Assembly: GCA_030617765.1 (NCBI GenBank)
Contig: JAUWUU010000002.1
Location: forward strand, 1-39,669
Length of the DNA stretch: 39,669 nt
Direction: 5' to 3'
Origin: Flavobacteriia bacterium
Lineage (GTDB): Bacteria; Bacteroidota; Bacteroidia; Flavobacteriales; Flavobacteriaceae
Each line of letters begins with the position of its first letter. The stretch's first letter is position 1. Under the pieces are notes generated by a model, which was not told where the DNA came from, searched no databases, and worked only from the letters and a program-made list of their open reading frames with translations. Below, piece by piece: positions 16,811 through 26,122 of this stretch. The translations under genes were made by a program, and so were the position numbers.

Positions 16811-17272
16811 ATGAAAAATGAAGATTTACAAAATATTATAAATGGCTTTGGTAAAAATTTGGAATTTACTACAGAAGAATCTGAATTTTTAAATGTTATT
16901 GTTCCTAAAGAACAACTTCATGAAGTTTGTGAACAATTGAAAACAAATCCAGATTTAAAGTTTGATTATTTATATTGTTTAACAGGAATGGATTGGGGTA
17001 GTGATCTTGGTGTTATTTATCATTTAGAATCAACTGAACTCAAACATTTAATTGTTGTAAAAGTTAAAACTGATGATAGAGAAAACCCAACATTGGATTC
17101 GGTTTGTGATATATGGAGAACTGCTGAATTCCATGAAATGGAGGTTTATGATTTTTTCGGTATAAAATTCAATAATCATCCAAATTTAAAACGCCTTTTC
17201 TTAACTCCGGATTGGGATGGATGGCCTTTGAGGAAAGATTATGTAGATGAAGCAAATATGATTATTAAATAA
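16811..17272 (+). CDS. nuoC: Complex I subunit C (NuoC)
   Basis: A 153-residue soluble subunit of the peripheral arm (30-kDa family). The conserved second half is present: the stretch from about residue 99 reading VCDIWRTAEFHEMEVYDFFGIKF, followed by HPNLKRLFLTPDW and GWPLRKDY near the C-terminus. It helps form the quinone-reaction module with NuoB and NuoD. nuoC and nuoD are separate genes here (8-bp gap), unlike the fused nuoCD of some other Bacteroidota. Confidence 0.93.
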   Translation: MKNEDLQNIINGFGKNLEFTTEESEFLNVIVPKEQLHEVCEQLKTNPDLKFDYLYCLTGMDWGSDLGVIYHLESTELKHLIVVKVKTDDRENPTLDSVCDIWRTAEFHEMEVYDFFGIKFNNHPNLKRLFLTPDWDGWPLRKDYVDEANMIIK

Positions 17273-17280
17273 GTATTTCC

Positions 17281-18402
17281 ATGGTTGAAAAAGAGATAGA
17301 AAACAAAATGAAAACGGAAGAATATTTCGTTAATATGGGTCCTCAACACCCGGCTGCGCATGGAGTGTTACGATTATTATTAACAATTGATGGTGAAATA
17401 ATAAAAAATGTTGATCCTGATCTGGGATATATTCATCGTTCAATCGAAAAAATGTGCGAACGTGATAGTTACCAACAAATAGTACACCTTACTGATAGGA
17501 TGGATTATTTATCATCGCATATTAATAATGAAGCCGTATGTTTGGCTGTTGAAAAAGGACTTGATATAGAAGTTTCTGATAGGGTTAAAGTTATTAGAAC
17601 CATTGTGAGCGAATTAACTCGTTTGGCCTCTCATCAATTATGGTGGGGTGTAATAGGGATGGATCTTGGCGCTTTAACTACTTATTTTTATGCTTTTAGA
17701 GATCGTGAATATATTAATGATATTTTTGAGGAAACCTGTGGCGCAAGATTGACCATGAATTATAATATACCAGGAGGTTTGATGTTCGACATTCACCCAA
17801 ATTTTGTAAATAGGGTGAAAGAATTTTTAGTGCATTTTAAAACAAAATTACCTGAATATGATCGTTTGTTAACAGGAAATGTAATATTTCAAAAACGAAC
17901 AAAAGGTGTAGGCGTTTTAACCAAAGAAGATGCAATATCATATGGGGCTACTGGTCCAGTTGGAAGAGGTTCAGGTTTTGCATGTGATGTTAGAAAAACA
18001 CATCCTTACAGTGCTTATGATAGAGTTGAGTTTAAAGAGGCTTTATTTACTGAAGGAGATTCTTTGGCAAGATATAAAGTGAGGATAATGGAAATGTGGG
18101 AATCGATGTCGATCATTGATCAATTGATTGATAATATTCCTGAGGGAGATATTAAAACACCAACCAAAGCAGTAATAAAATTACCCAAAGGTGAATTTTA
18201 TCAAAGAGTTGAAGCTGCAAGAGGTGAATTGGGTGTTTATATCAACAGTACCGGAACTAAAAATCCGTATAGAGTAAAATTCCGTTCGTCTGGATTTTCA
18301 AATTTATCGGTTTTAAACCATATAACTAAGGGTGCGAAAATAGCGGATTTGGTTGCTACAATGGCATCATTTGACTTTGTAATTCCTGATATTGATCGTT
18401 AA
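17281..18402 (+). CDS. nuoD: Complex I subunit D (NuoD), 49-kDa homologue
   Basis: A 373-residue subunit that lines the quinone cavity with NuoB. NMGPQHPAAHGVLRLLL, near residue 18, contains the quinone-site His loop (HPAAHG). GYIHRSIEKMCE, DRMDYLSSH and the C-terminal SFDFVIPDIDR are family standards. The protein is slightly shorter than average at the N-terminus, which is common. A start at the internal ATG 17308 (MKTEEYF) is possible and would drop nine residues that precede the conserved part. The next gene is nuoH, 20 bases on, where most NADH-linked operons would carry nuoE, nuoF and nuoG. Confidence 0.94.
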   Translation: MVEKEIENKMKTEEYFVNMGPQHPAAHGVLRLLLTIDGEIIKNVDPDLGYIHRSIEKMCERDSYQQIVHLTDRMDYLSSHINNEAVCLAVEKGLDIEVSDRVKVIRTIVSELTRLASHQLWWGVIGMDLGALTTYFYAFRDREYINDIFEETCGARLTMNYNIPGGLMFDIHPNFVNRVKEFLVHFKTKLPEYDRLLTGNVIFQKRTKGVGVLTKEDAISYGATGPVGRGSGFACDVRKTHPYSAYDRVEFKEALFTEGDSLARYKVRIMEMWESMSIIDQLIDNIPEGDIKTPTKAVIKLPKGEFYQRVEAARGELGVYINSTGTKNPYRVKFRSSGFSNLSVLNHITKGAKIADLVATMASFDFVIPDIDR

Positions 18403-18422
18403 TAATAGTATAAGATTTTTTA

Positions 18423-19490
18423 ATGATGAACATACCATTAAACATAACAAAAACAATACATGATTGGCTTTTTTCAATCATGCCTGAAGGAGTAGCAACT
18501 GTTACTGAATGGGTTATAGTTGCAGCAGCTTATTTAGCATTATTTGCAGTTGCAGGATTGTATTTAGTACTTCTAGAACGAAAAGTTGCAGCATGGTTTC
18601 AATTGAGGCTTGGCCCGAATAGGGTAGGACCCTGGGGTATTTTTCAAACCATGGCAGATGCTTTGAAGTTAGTTTCAAAAGAATTAACAAGTAACGCAAA
18701 TATTGATAAATTTTTATACAATTTAGCGCCGTATTTTGTTATACTTTCTTCTTTGATTGCTATTGGTGTATTTCCTTTTTCAAGACAATTTCAAGCCTTA
18801 GATATTAATATTGGAATATTTTTCCTATTTGCAGTTTCATCTATTGGTGTGATTGGAATTCTATTAGCGGGATGGTCCAGTAATAATAAATTTGCGATGA
18901 TTGGTGCAATGCGAAGTGGTTTACAAACCATTAGTTATGAGTTATCAGTTGGTTTATCAATGTTAACCATGGTATTATTAACTGGTTCTTTACAATTATC
19001 AGAAATAATTGAAGTACAGCGTACAGGTGGATGGTTGATTTTACAAGGTCATATTCCTGCTATTATAGCATTTATGATCTTTATGATTGCCGGAACAGCC
19101 GAAACCAACAGAGCACCTTTTGATCTTGTAGAAGCAGAATCAGAATTAGGAGCAGGTTTTCACACCGAATATTCGGGAATGAAATTTGCCTATTTCTTTT
19201 TAGCTGAATTTATCAATATGTTTATTATAGCTTCTATTGCAGTTGTATTATTTTTTGGAGGCTGGTTATCACCTTTTGGAATAACTGATGATATTACCTG
19301 GTTTCCTGAAACAATTTGGTTTGTAATAAAAGTATTGGGTATCATATTTTTAATGATGTGGTTTAGATGGACGTTTCCGCGATTAAGAGTTGATCAATTG
19401 TTAACCCTAGAATGGAAATATCTATTACCAATAAATTTAGTGAATTTAGTTTTAATGGCAATTATAATTTGGTTGAATTGGACTATTTAA
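18423..19490 (+). CDS. nuoH: Complex I subunit H (NuoH)
   Basis: A 355-residue polytopic membrane subunit with about eight helices that joins the peripheral and membrane arms and forms the entrance to the quinone chamber. Key stretches: LLERKVAAWFQLRLGPNRVGPWG (from about residue 50), FQTMADALKLVSKE, GTAETNRAPFDLVEAESELGAGFHTEYSGMKFA (from about 222; the conserved acidic quinone-cavity loop) and FRWTFPRLRVDQLL. Two adjacent ATGs (18423, 18426) are possible starts. All charged residues typical of the loop appear to be present. Confidence 0.96.
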   Translation: MMNIPLNITKTIHDWLFSIMPEGVATVTEWVIVAAAYLALFAVAGLYLVLLERKVAAWFQLRLGPNRVGPWGIFQTMADALKLVSKELTSNANIDKFLYNLAPYFVILSSLIAIGVFPFSRQFQALDINIGIFFLFAVSSIGVIGILLAGWSSNNKFAMIGAMRSGLQTISYELSVGLSMLTMVLLTGSLQLSEIIEVQRTGGWLILQGHIPAIIAFMIFMIAGTAETNRAPFDLVEAESELGAGFHTEYSGMKFAYFFLAEFINMFIIASIAVVLFFGGWLSPFGITDDITWFPETIWFVIKVLGIIFLMMWFRWTFPRLRVDQLLTLEWKYLLPINLVNLVLMAIIIWLNWTI

Positions 19491-19508
19491 TAAATGATTT
19501 AACAAACA

Positions 19509-19985
19509 ATGAGTTACTTTTCAGATATATATAACGGAATAAAAACCTTGCTTACCGGAATGAGTGTAACAGGAGGGTATTTTATTCGTGCCCGTAAAGG
19601 AAGTATAACACAACAATATCCTGATAATAGAGAAACATTAAAAATGTTTGATCGATTTAGAGGTGAGGTTGTGATGCCGCATAATGAGAATAATGAACAT
19701 TATTGTACAGGTTGTCAAGCGTGTGAGATTGCTTGTCCAAATGGTTCTATAGAAATAGTTTGGGATAGACAAGTTGATCCTGAAACAGGCAAGAAAAAGA
19801 AAATGATCGATAAACATATTTACCACTTGGGTATGTGTACAATGTGTAGTTTATGTGTAGAAGCTTGTCCTACTGATGCCATTGTTTGGGCTCAGAATTA
19901 TGAGAATTCTGTATATGACAGAAAATATTTAACAAAAGTATTGAACCAACCCGGTTCAAAAGTAAAAGCAGGAATTGAAGATTAA
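19509..19985 (+). CDS. nuoI: Complex I subunit I (NuoI), 2[4Fe-4S]
   Basis: A 158-residue peripheral-arm subunit with two ferredoxin-type motifs: C66-x2-C69-x2-C72-x3-C76-P and C110-x2-C113-x2-C116-x3-C120-P, ligating clusters N6a and N6b. YFIRARKGSITQQYPD in the N-terminal part is the family lead-in. In complexes that lack NuoEFG, this subunit is the probable docking point for reduced ferredoxin. There are no unusual extra Cys ligands or fused domains. It is followed closely by nuoJ. Confidence 0.95.
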   Translation: MSYFSDIYNGIKTLLTGMSVTGGYFIRARKGSITQQYPDNRETLKMFDRFRGEVVMPHNENNEHYCTGCQACEIACPNGSIEIVWDRQVDPETGKKKKMIDKHIYHLGMCTMCSLCVEACPTDAIVWAQNYENSVYDRKYLTKVLNQPGSKVKAGIED

Positions 19986-19989
19986 TATT

Positions 19990-20496
19990 ATGGAAACAAT
20001 TTTATTTTATATTTTATCTGCTTTGATTGTAGTCTTTTCGATTGCATCTGTATCAAGCCGTAAGATTTTAAGAGCAGTTACTTATTTGTTATTTGTATTG
20101 ATAGCAATTTCCGGTATCTACTTTTTAGTAGATTACAGTTTCTTAGGAGCAGTACAATTAACAGTTTATGGTGGTGGAGTAATCGTTTTGATTATATTTT
20201 CGGTATTACTCGTACATCATATTGAATTAGAGTTAGAAGTAACACCTATAAAGAGGAAGATAATTGCAGGATTGATTAGTGTAGTCGGTTTGGGTATTAC
20301 ACTTTGGGCAATTTACACTTTTCCATTTACAAATGCCACAAATTATAAAAGCATTGAAGTTGCAGATATTGGTAGAAAATTACTCGGTTATGGCGATGGT
20401 GGATTTATTCTGCCGTTTGAGGTAATTAGTGTGTTGTTATTAGCTGTTATGGTTGGAGCAATAGTTATTGCAAAAGGAAAAAAATTAAATGAATAA
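19990..20496 (+). CDS. nuoJ: Complex I subunit J (NuoJ)
   Basis: A 168-residue membrane subunit with five hydrophobic segments. The first residues METILFYILSALIVVFSIASVSSRKILRA and the third-helix stretch VQLTVYGGGVIVLIIFSVLLV are typical of NuoJ/ND6, the latter including the pi-bulge Tyr-Gly motif. The start is the ATG at 19990, four bases past the nuoI stop. A TTG at 19975 lies in frame but would overlap nuoI and add five residues of no family resemblance. Confidence 0.93.
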   Translation: METILFYILSALIVVFSIASVSSRKILRAVTYLLFVLIAISGIYFLVDYSFLGAVQLTVYGGGVIVLIIFSVLLVHHIELELEVTPIKRKIIAGLISVVGLGITLWAIYTFPFTNATNYKSIEVADIGRKLLGYGDGGFILPFEVISVLLLAVMVGAIVIAKGKKLNE

Positions 20497-20506
20497 TTAG
20501 ATTAAA

Positions 20507-20824
20507 ATGATTGAAGGTATAAGTATTTACGAAATTTTAACACTTTCAAGTATAGTGTTTTTTGTAGGGGTTTATGGGTTTTTTACCAGAGAAAATTTGA
20601 TAACGGTATTGATGTCAATTGAACTTATTTTAAATGCATCTGCTTTAAATTTTGTGATTATTAACACCTATTTGTATCCGGATTTTTTACAAGGTGCCGT
20701 TTTTTCAATTTTTATAATCGCTATGGCAGCTGCTGAAACCGCTTTGGCTATTGCAATTATTATTAATTTATACAAATTGGTAGCATCTGTAGAAGTAAAA
20801 GATACAGAAAAACTGAAATATTAA
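20507..20824 (+). CDS. nuoK: Complex I subunit K (NuoK)
   Basis: A 105-residue membrane subunit with three helices, the standard NuoK/ND4L size. LITVLMSIELILNASALNFV (about residues 29-48) carries the conserved intramembrane Glu, and the third-helix stretch AMAAAETALAIAIIINLYK (about 72-90) carries the second one. It takes part in proton translocation next to NuoJ and NuoH. The gap to nuoJ is ten bases and to nuoL forty. Confidence 0.94.
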   Translation: MIEGISIYEILTLSSIVFFVGVYGFFTRENLITVLMSIELILNASALNFVIINTYLYPDFLQGAVFSIFIIAMAAAETALAIAIIINLYKLVASVEVKDTEKLKY

Positions 20825-20864
20825 TAGAGATTTAATAGAAGGATAAGAATTTAAATAACAAAAA

Positions 20865-22781
20865 ATGGATTTTAGCTATACCATATTAATTCCACTGATT
20901 CCCTTAGCACTTTTTGTGATCTTAGGTATATTCAGTAAAAAGATACCTGCCTCAATTTCAGGATGGATGGGATCAATAGGATTGGGCGTCACTTTTGTTT
21001 TGTCCTATTACGCAGCCTATCAATATTATTTGAATGGAAAAGTAAATGGTGTTTATCAACCATTTATTTATAAATATAATTGGATGAATTTTACAGATAA
21101 GCTCCATATCGATATGGGAGTTCTAATCGATCCAATTTCAGTTATGATGTTAGTTGTAGTTTCAACTATTTCATTTATGGTGCATTTATACAGTAGGGGA
21201 TATATGAAAGGTGATGATGGTTATACGCGATTTTTTGCCTACTTAGCATTATTTAGTTTTTCTATGTTTGGGCTGGTTTTGGCAACTAATCTCTTCCAAA
21301 TTTATATTTTTTGGGAATTGGTTGGTGCTTCATCATTCTTATTGATTGGATATTATTATACAAAACCATCTGCAGTTTCCGCAGCAAAAAAAGCATTTAT
21401 TGTAACGAGATTTGCTGATTTTGGTTTCTTGGTGGGAATCCTGATCATTGGATATTATACAGGTACCTGGGATTTTCAAGAATTGAATAATCCTGAAGGT
21501 TCAGTAATAACCAATTGGGCTTCTACATCTTTTATGGGATTGTCAGTACTTACCTGGGCATTGATACTCATTTTTATGGGTGGTGCAGGTAAATCGGCAA
21601 TGTTACCATTTCATATCTGGTTACCAGATGCTATGGAGGGTCCAACCCCTGTTTCGGCATTGATTCACGCGGCAACTATGGTTGTAGCGGGTGTGTATTT
21701 AGTGGCCAGACTATTCCCGATGTATTATTTTATAGAAGACGGATTTGCGCTTCAGGTAGTAGCGTACGTCGGTGCTATTTCATCATTGTTTGCTGCAATA
21801 ATTGCCTTAACACAAAATGATATTAAAAGAGTGTTGGCTTTTTCAACAATGTCGCAAATTGGCTATATGATGTTAGCATTAGGAGTGTCCGGATACCACG
21901 GCCATGATGGTTTAGGATTTATGGCTTCTATGTTCCACTTGTTTACGCATGCGATGTTTAAAGGGCTTCTCTTCTTAGCAGCAGGTTCAGTTATTCATGC
22001 AATTCACAGTAATTATTTGCAGGATATGGGTGGTTTAAGAAAGTATATGCCCATTACACATATTACATTTTTAATTGCAGCTTTGTCAATTTCAGGTGTA
22101 CCATTTTTTGCAGGATTCTTTAGTAAAGATGAAATATTAACAGCTGCTTATGAAAACAATATATTAATTTATATCAGCAGTGTTTTTGTTGCTGGATTGA
22201 CGGCTTTTTATATGTTTAGACTGTATTTTGGAATATTTTGGGGAAAAGATAAAGAGTATGAACATACACCTCATGAATCACCAATGTCTATGACAATACC
22301 AATGATGTTTTTAGCATTTATGAGTATTGCCGGCGGTTATATACATTTTAGTAAATATATATCTCCAGATCATATGCCCTTTGAAGCGCATTTAAATTAT
22401 TATTTAGCTGCTATTGCTTCAACAGTTGGATTGATAGGAATTGTTTTGGCTTTTATTTTTTATAAAAAAGAAAATAATTTATCAGAAAGGTTTTCACATG
22501 CATTTGGAATATTTTATAAATGGACCTATAACAAATTTTATTTTGATGAGATCTATTTATTTGTTACCAAAAAAATAATTTTCGGATTGGTTGCAAAACC
22601 ATCTGCCTGGTTTGATAAAAATGTTGTTGATGCATCGATGATTGGTATTGGAAATGTTACTGAATCATTTTCTTATAAGATCAAAGGAATGCAATCCGGT
22701 AAATTTCAGGATTATGCAATGGGCTTTATTAGTGGAGGTGTTGTGATTGCCATTGTAGTATTTTATTTATGGATAAATTAA
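20865..22781 (+). CDS. nuoL: Complex I subunit L (NuoL), antiporter-like proton channel
   Basis: A 638-residue membrane subunit, the largest of the three Mrp-like pumps. FQIYIFWELVGASSFLLIGYYY carries the conserved helix-5 Glu; GKSAMLPFHIWLPDAMEGPTPVSALIHAATMV (from about residue 239) is the family's key helix-7/8 region with the pump Lys. The C-terminal extension (about 520-638) corresponds to the long lateral helix and its last transmembrane anchor (VVIAIVVFYLWIN). It is a normal length with no truncation. Confidence 0.96.
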   Translation: MDFSYTILIPLIPLALFVILGIFSKKIPASISGWMGSIGLGVTFVLSYYAAYQYYLNGKVNGVYQPFIYKYNWMNFTDKLHIDMGVLIDPISVMMLVVVSTISFMVHLYSRGYMKGDDGYTRFFAYLALFSFSMFGLVLATNLFQIYIFWELVGASSFLLIGYYYTKPSAVSAAKKAFIVTRFADFGFLVGILIIGYYTGTWDFQELNNPEGSVITNWASTSFMGLSVLTWALILIFMGGAGKSAMLPFHIWLPDAMEGPTPVSALIHAATMVVAGVYLVARLFPMYYFIEDGFALQVVAYVGAISSLFAAIIALTQNDIKRVLAFSTMSQIGYMMLALGVSGYHGHDGLGFMASMFHLFTHAMFKGLLFLAAGSVIHAIHSNYLQDMGGLRKYMPITHITFLIAALSISGVPFFAGFFSKDEILTAAYENNILIYISSVFVAGLTAFYMFRLYFGIFWGKDKEYEHTPHESPMSMTIPMMFLAFMSIAGGYIHFSKYISPDHMPFEAHLNYYLAAIASTVGLIGIVLAFIFYKKENNLSERFSHAFGIFYKWTYNKFYFDEIYLFVTKKIIFGLVAKPSAWFDKNVVDASMIGIGNVTESFSYKIKGMQSGKFQDYAMGFISGGVVIAIVVFYLWIN

Positions 22782-22790
22782 TTTAAGGAT

Positions 22791-24281
22791 ATGGATATTT
22801 TATCACTTTTTGTAATTGTACCAATTATTACTGTTATAGCTTTAGGTTTTTCCAAAGGTTTAAAACAATCTCGAATAGTTGCATTGGCAGGAATGCTGGT
22901 ACAATTGGGTATGTCAATAAATTTGATTTTTGCCTATTTAAAAGAAAGAGCTGTTAATGATGATATCATGGTGTTTGTCAAAGATATTATGTGGTTTGAA
23001 CAATTTAACATTCATTATAGTGTTGGTGTTGATGCGATTTCGGTTGTAATGATTGCATTAACAGCAGTAATTGTAGTTGCAGGTATATTTATTTCATGGA
23101 TGGTCGATGATCTGCCAAAAGAATTTTTTATCTCTTTAATCATATTATCCACTGGAGTTTTTGGGTTCTTTATTTCATTAGATCTGTTTACCATGTTTGT
23201 TTTCTACGAAATAGCTGTTATTCCGATGTATTTGCTGATAGGAATTTGGGGATCAGGTCCGAGAGAGAATTCCGCAATGAAACTGACATTAATGTTAATG
23301 GGAGCCTCCGCGGTATTGTCGGTTGGTATTTTCGGAATTTATTTCAATTCGAATATTGGTACAGACGGACCACTTACATTTAATATTTTAGAAATAGCAC
23401 AGGTGAATATACCTGAAGCGGCACAAAATTTATTTTTTCCTATGGTATTTATAGGATTTGCAACTTTAGGAGCTTTATTCCCATTCCATACATGGTCACC
23501 TTCGGGTCATGCCTCAGCACCAACAGCAGTATCAATGTTACACGCAGGAGTTTTGATGAAATTAGGAGGATACGGTGTTTTTAGAGTTGCTATGTATTTA
23601 TTACCTATAGGAGCTATTAATTGGTCAGATTTCTTTTTAGTTCTTGCTTCAATTGGAGTAGTTTACGGTGCTCTGGGTGCTATTATGCAAAAAGATCTAA
23701 AATATATCAATGCTTACGCTTCTGTTAGTCACTTAGGCTTGGTTTTGTTTGCTTTACTAATGTTTAATAAAACAGCCTGGAATGGAGCTATTATTCAATC
23801 TTTATCACATGGTTTATTAACAGCTATGTTCTTTGCTCTAATTGGAATGGTCTATGGAAGAACCCATACCAGAGATGTAGCAAAACTTGGAGGTATTATG
23901 AAAGTATTACCATTTATTGGTGCCATTTATGTTATAACCGGTTTGGCTTATTTAGGCTTACCTGGATTTAGTGGCTTTGTTGCTGAAATGAACATTTTTG
24001 TTGGTTCTTTTCAACACGATGATACTTTTCATAGAATATTAACGATTCTTGCAGTTTCATCAATTGTTGTTACAGCAGTGTATATATTAAGAATGGTTGG
24101 TAAAATTATGATGGGGCCGTTGAGCAATCCTGAATATGCAAATTTACCTAAAGCTACCTGGTATGAAAAAGTAGGTTTGGTGATGCTATTGATTCCTGTT
24201 GTAATTATTGGAGTTATGCCATTTGGATTAGGTGAAATGTTAAAAGAAAGTATTGAACCGTTCTTAGAACGATTACTATAA
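22791..24281 (+). CDS. nuoM: Complex I subunit M (NuoM), antiporter-like proton channel
   Basis: A 496-residue membrane subunit with about fourteen helices. LFTMFVFYEIAVIPMYLLIGIWG (from about residue 132) carries the conserved channel Glu. GALFPFHTWSPSGHASAPTAVSMLHAGVLMKLGGYG (from about 229) is the helix-7/8 signature with the essential Lys; the family usually reads WLPDAH where this protein has WSPSGH, a mild variant. GLAYLGLPGFSGFVAEMNIF is also standard. The gene lies nine bases past nuoL. Confidence 0.95.
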   Translation: MDILSLFVIVPIITVIALGFSKGLKQSRIVALAGMLVQLGMSINLIFAYLKERAVNDDIMVFVKDIMWFEQFNIHYSVGVDAISVVMIALTAVIVVAGIFISWMVDDLPKEFFISLIILSTGVFGFFISLDLFTMFVFYEIAVIPMYLLIGIWGSGPRENSAMKLTLMLMGASAVLSVGIFGIYFNSNIGTDGPLTFNILEIAQVNIPEAAQNLFFPMVFIGFATLGALFPFHTWSPSGHASAPTAVSMLHAGVLMKLGGYGVFRVAMYLLPIGAINWSDFFLVLASIGVVYGALGAIMQKDLKYINAYASVSHLGLVLFALLMFNKTAWNGAIIQSLSHGLLTAMFFALIGMVYGRTHTRDVAKLGGIMKVLPFIGAIYVITGLAYLGLPGFSGFVAEMNIFVGSFQHDDTFHRILTILAVSSIVVTAVYILRMVGKIMMGPLSNPEYANLPKATWYEKVGLVMLLIPVVIIGVMPFGLGEMLKESIEPFLERLL

Positions 24282-24293
24282 AAAATTATTAAA

Positions 24294-25724
24294 ATGAACT
24301 TGGAAAGTTTCTTATTAATGCGTTACGAAATTGGATTATTAGCAGTAATATTATTGTTAATTGTCTTTGAAATATTTTTGAATAAAAAACATAAAGGAAG
24401 TCTGATTGATATTGCTATTGTGCTTTTTACGATTCATACAATAATAGGTTTTCTACCATTAGCAGATGGAAGTATATTTGGAGGAATGTTTAAGACCAAT
24501 GCACTTTTACATTTCTTTAAAAGCACATTAAATGTTGGTGTTTTGATATTGTTATTACAATCAGCAGATTGGCTTAAAGAAAAAGTTGTTCAGCAAAATA
24601 AATCAACCGAATTTTTTATACTGCTCTTTTCTTCTTTGCTGGGAATGTACTATATGATTTCTTCAGGAGATTTTCTAATGTTTTATATAGGTTTAGAATT
24701 GGCAACTTTACCGGTTGCGGCTTTAGTGGCCTATGAGACCTTTAAACAGGATTCAGCGGAAGCTGGAGTGAAATTTATCCTTTCATCAGCATTGGCATCC
24801 GGAACAGCATTATTAGGGGTATCATTTTTATATGCAACTACAGGAACGATCTATTTTGATGCTATGGCAGAAGTTTTAACAATGTCTAATTTATCAATTT
24901 TAGGATTTATATTTTTCTTTTCCGGATTGGCATTTAAAATTTCATTGGTACCATTTCATTTTTGGACAGCTGATGTTTACGAAGGTGCACCCATTAGTAT
25001 TGCTTCATTCCTTTCAGTTATTTCAAAAGGAGCAGCAGTCATTATATTAATGATCATTCTATTTACTGTAATGAAACCATTGATGCCGGTTTGGATCAAA
25101 GTTATCTATATGGTCTCAATTGCTACAATGTTTCTTGGTAACATCTTTGCTTTAAGGCAAAAGAATATGAAACGATTTTTGGCCTACTCATCAATTGCAC
25201 AAGCAGGTTTTATTTTATTAGGATTTTTATCTAATGATCAATTAGGATATACTACTATTATTTATTTCGTTGCCATATATATCTTTTCAAATTTAGGAGC
25301 CTTTGGCGTTGTACAAGCAATTTCTTTAGCAACAGGAAAAGAGAATATGGATGATTATGAAGGACTTTATCGTACCAACCCAAAATTGAGTTTGGTAATG
25401 ATGTTGGCTTTATTCTCCCTAGCAGGAATACCACCTTTAGCTGGATTTTTTGGAAAATTCTTTTTGTATACAGCAGCAGCCAGTCAAGGATATTATTTAT
25501 TGGTATTTATCGCTGTAGTTAATGCAACAATATCATTGTATTATTATTTATTAGTAATTAGAGCAATGTTCTTACGTAAAAATGAAAATGCAATACCATT
25601 CTTTAAAAGTCAGCCTTATATGAGATTAGGTTTGTTATTAGCATCTATTGGTATTCTAGTTATTGGAATGTATAGTCCGATTTATGAATATATATATTCA
25701 ATTAGTAATAGTTTTTTAAATTAA
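24294..25724 (+). CDS. nuoN: Complex I subunit N (NuoN), antiporter-like proton channel
   Basis: A 476-residue membrane subunit with about fourteen helices. FLMFYIGLELATLPVAALVAYE (from about residue 127) carries the conserved Glu. FKISLVPFHFWTADVYEGAPISIASFLSVISKGAA (from about 214) is the key helix-7/8 segment, and LFSLAGIPPLAGFFGKFFLY is diagnostic of NuoN. It closes the recognisable complex I set, with a further small gene six bases downstream. Confidence 0.95.
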   Translation: MNLESFLLMRYEIGLLAVILLLIVFEIFLNKKHKGSLIDIAIVLFTIHTIIGFLPLADGSIFGGMFKTNALLHFFKSTLNVGVLILLLQSADWLKEKVVQQNKSTEFFILLFSSLLGMYYMISSGDFLMFYIGLELATLPVAALVAYETFKQDSAEAGVKFILSSALASGTALLGVSFLYATTGTIYFDAMAEVLTMSNLSILGFIFFFSGLAFKISLVPFHFWTADVYEGAPISIASFLSVISKGAAVIILMIILFTVMKPLMPVWIKVIYMVSIATMFLGNIFALRQKNMKRFLAYSSIAQAGFILLGFLSNDQLGYTTIIYFVAIYIFSNLGAFGVVQAISLATGKENMDDYEGLYRTNPKLSLVMMLALFSLAGIPPLAGFFGKFFLYTAAASQGYYLLVFIAVVNATISLYYYLLVIRAMFLRKNENAIPFFKSQPYMRLGLLLASIGILVIGMYSPIYEYIYSISNSFLN

Positions 25725-25730
25725 TAATTT

Positions 25731-26060
25731 ATGGTACTTGGAGGTAAACACTTATTTGGAAGTATTAACGATACTAGAGTTACTTTTATTGAAAAGAAAA
25801 TAGAAGAAGACAGAAAGAATTTTTTAAAAGAACTTTTAGAAAAGAATGATTTTGAAGTTTTGATTCAGGAAGATAAACGAAAAAGCGAAGAAGATCCACA
25901 ACTTTATACTGTTGGTGTTACTGATATGACATTTAACCCAACTACTTATATTTTTCAACGCAGGTTAAAATCATTAGATGGTGAACACATTGTAAATCAG
26001 GATTACTGGAATCAAAAATCTGAAGATACAAAGCCACAATACTGGAAAAATTCAAAATAA
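25731..26060 (+). CDS. Unrecognised 109-residue protein, last gene of the nuo operon
   Basis: A small soluble protein I do not recognise. It has no signal peptide, no transmembrane segment and no Cys, so it cannot carry an Fe-S cluster by thiolate ligands. The N-terminal half (about residues 15-52) is highly charged and probably helical (EKKIEEDRKNFLKELLEKND). The second half contains YTVGVTDMTFNPTTYIFQRRLKS and an aromatic-rich end (NQDYWNQ ... PQYWKN). It starts six bases after the nuoN stop and precedes the operon's terminator, so it is co-transcribed with complex I. Context allows an accessory or assembly factor, or a part of the electron-input interface of a complex without NuoEFG, but position is the only evidence. 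Confidence 0.8.
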   Translation: MVLGGKHLFGSINDTRVTFIEKKIEEDRKNFLKELLEKNDFEVLIQEDKRKSEEDPQLYTVGVTDMTFNPTTYIFQRRLKSLDGEHIVNQDYWNQKSEDTKPQYWKNSK

Positions 26061-26081
26061 TTATAAATTAATTCTATTATC

Positions 26082-26113
26082 AAAACTATCAATTTTTTTG
26101 ATAGTTTTTTTTT
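26082..26113 (+). terminator. Terminator of the nuo operon
   Basis: The stem ACTATCAA-(T5)-TTGATAGT, extended by A/T pairs, runs straight into a tract of eight more T residues (26106-26113). It lies 21 bases after the stop of the 109-residue gene and so includes that gene in the nuo transcript. The A-rich left side gives weak U-rich character on the other strand too, where a minus-strand gene ends at 26123. Confidence 0.9.
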
Positions 26114-26122
26114 GGAATCTTT

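Noticed and set aside
19975-19989. TTG start for nuoJ overlapping nuoI
   Set aside because: The ATG at 19990 lies just after the nuoI stop and starts the conserved N-terminus.
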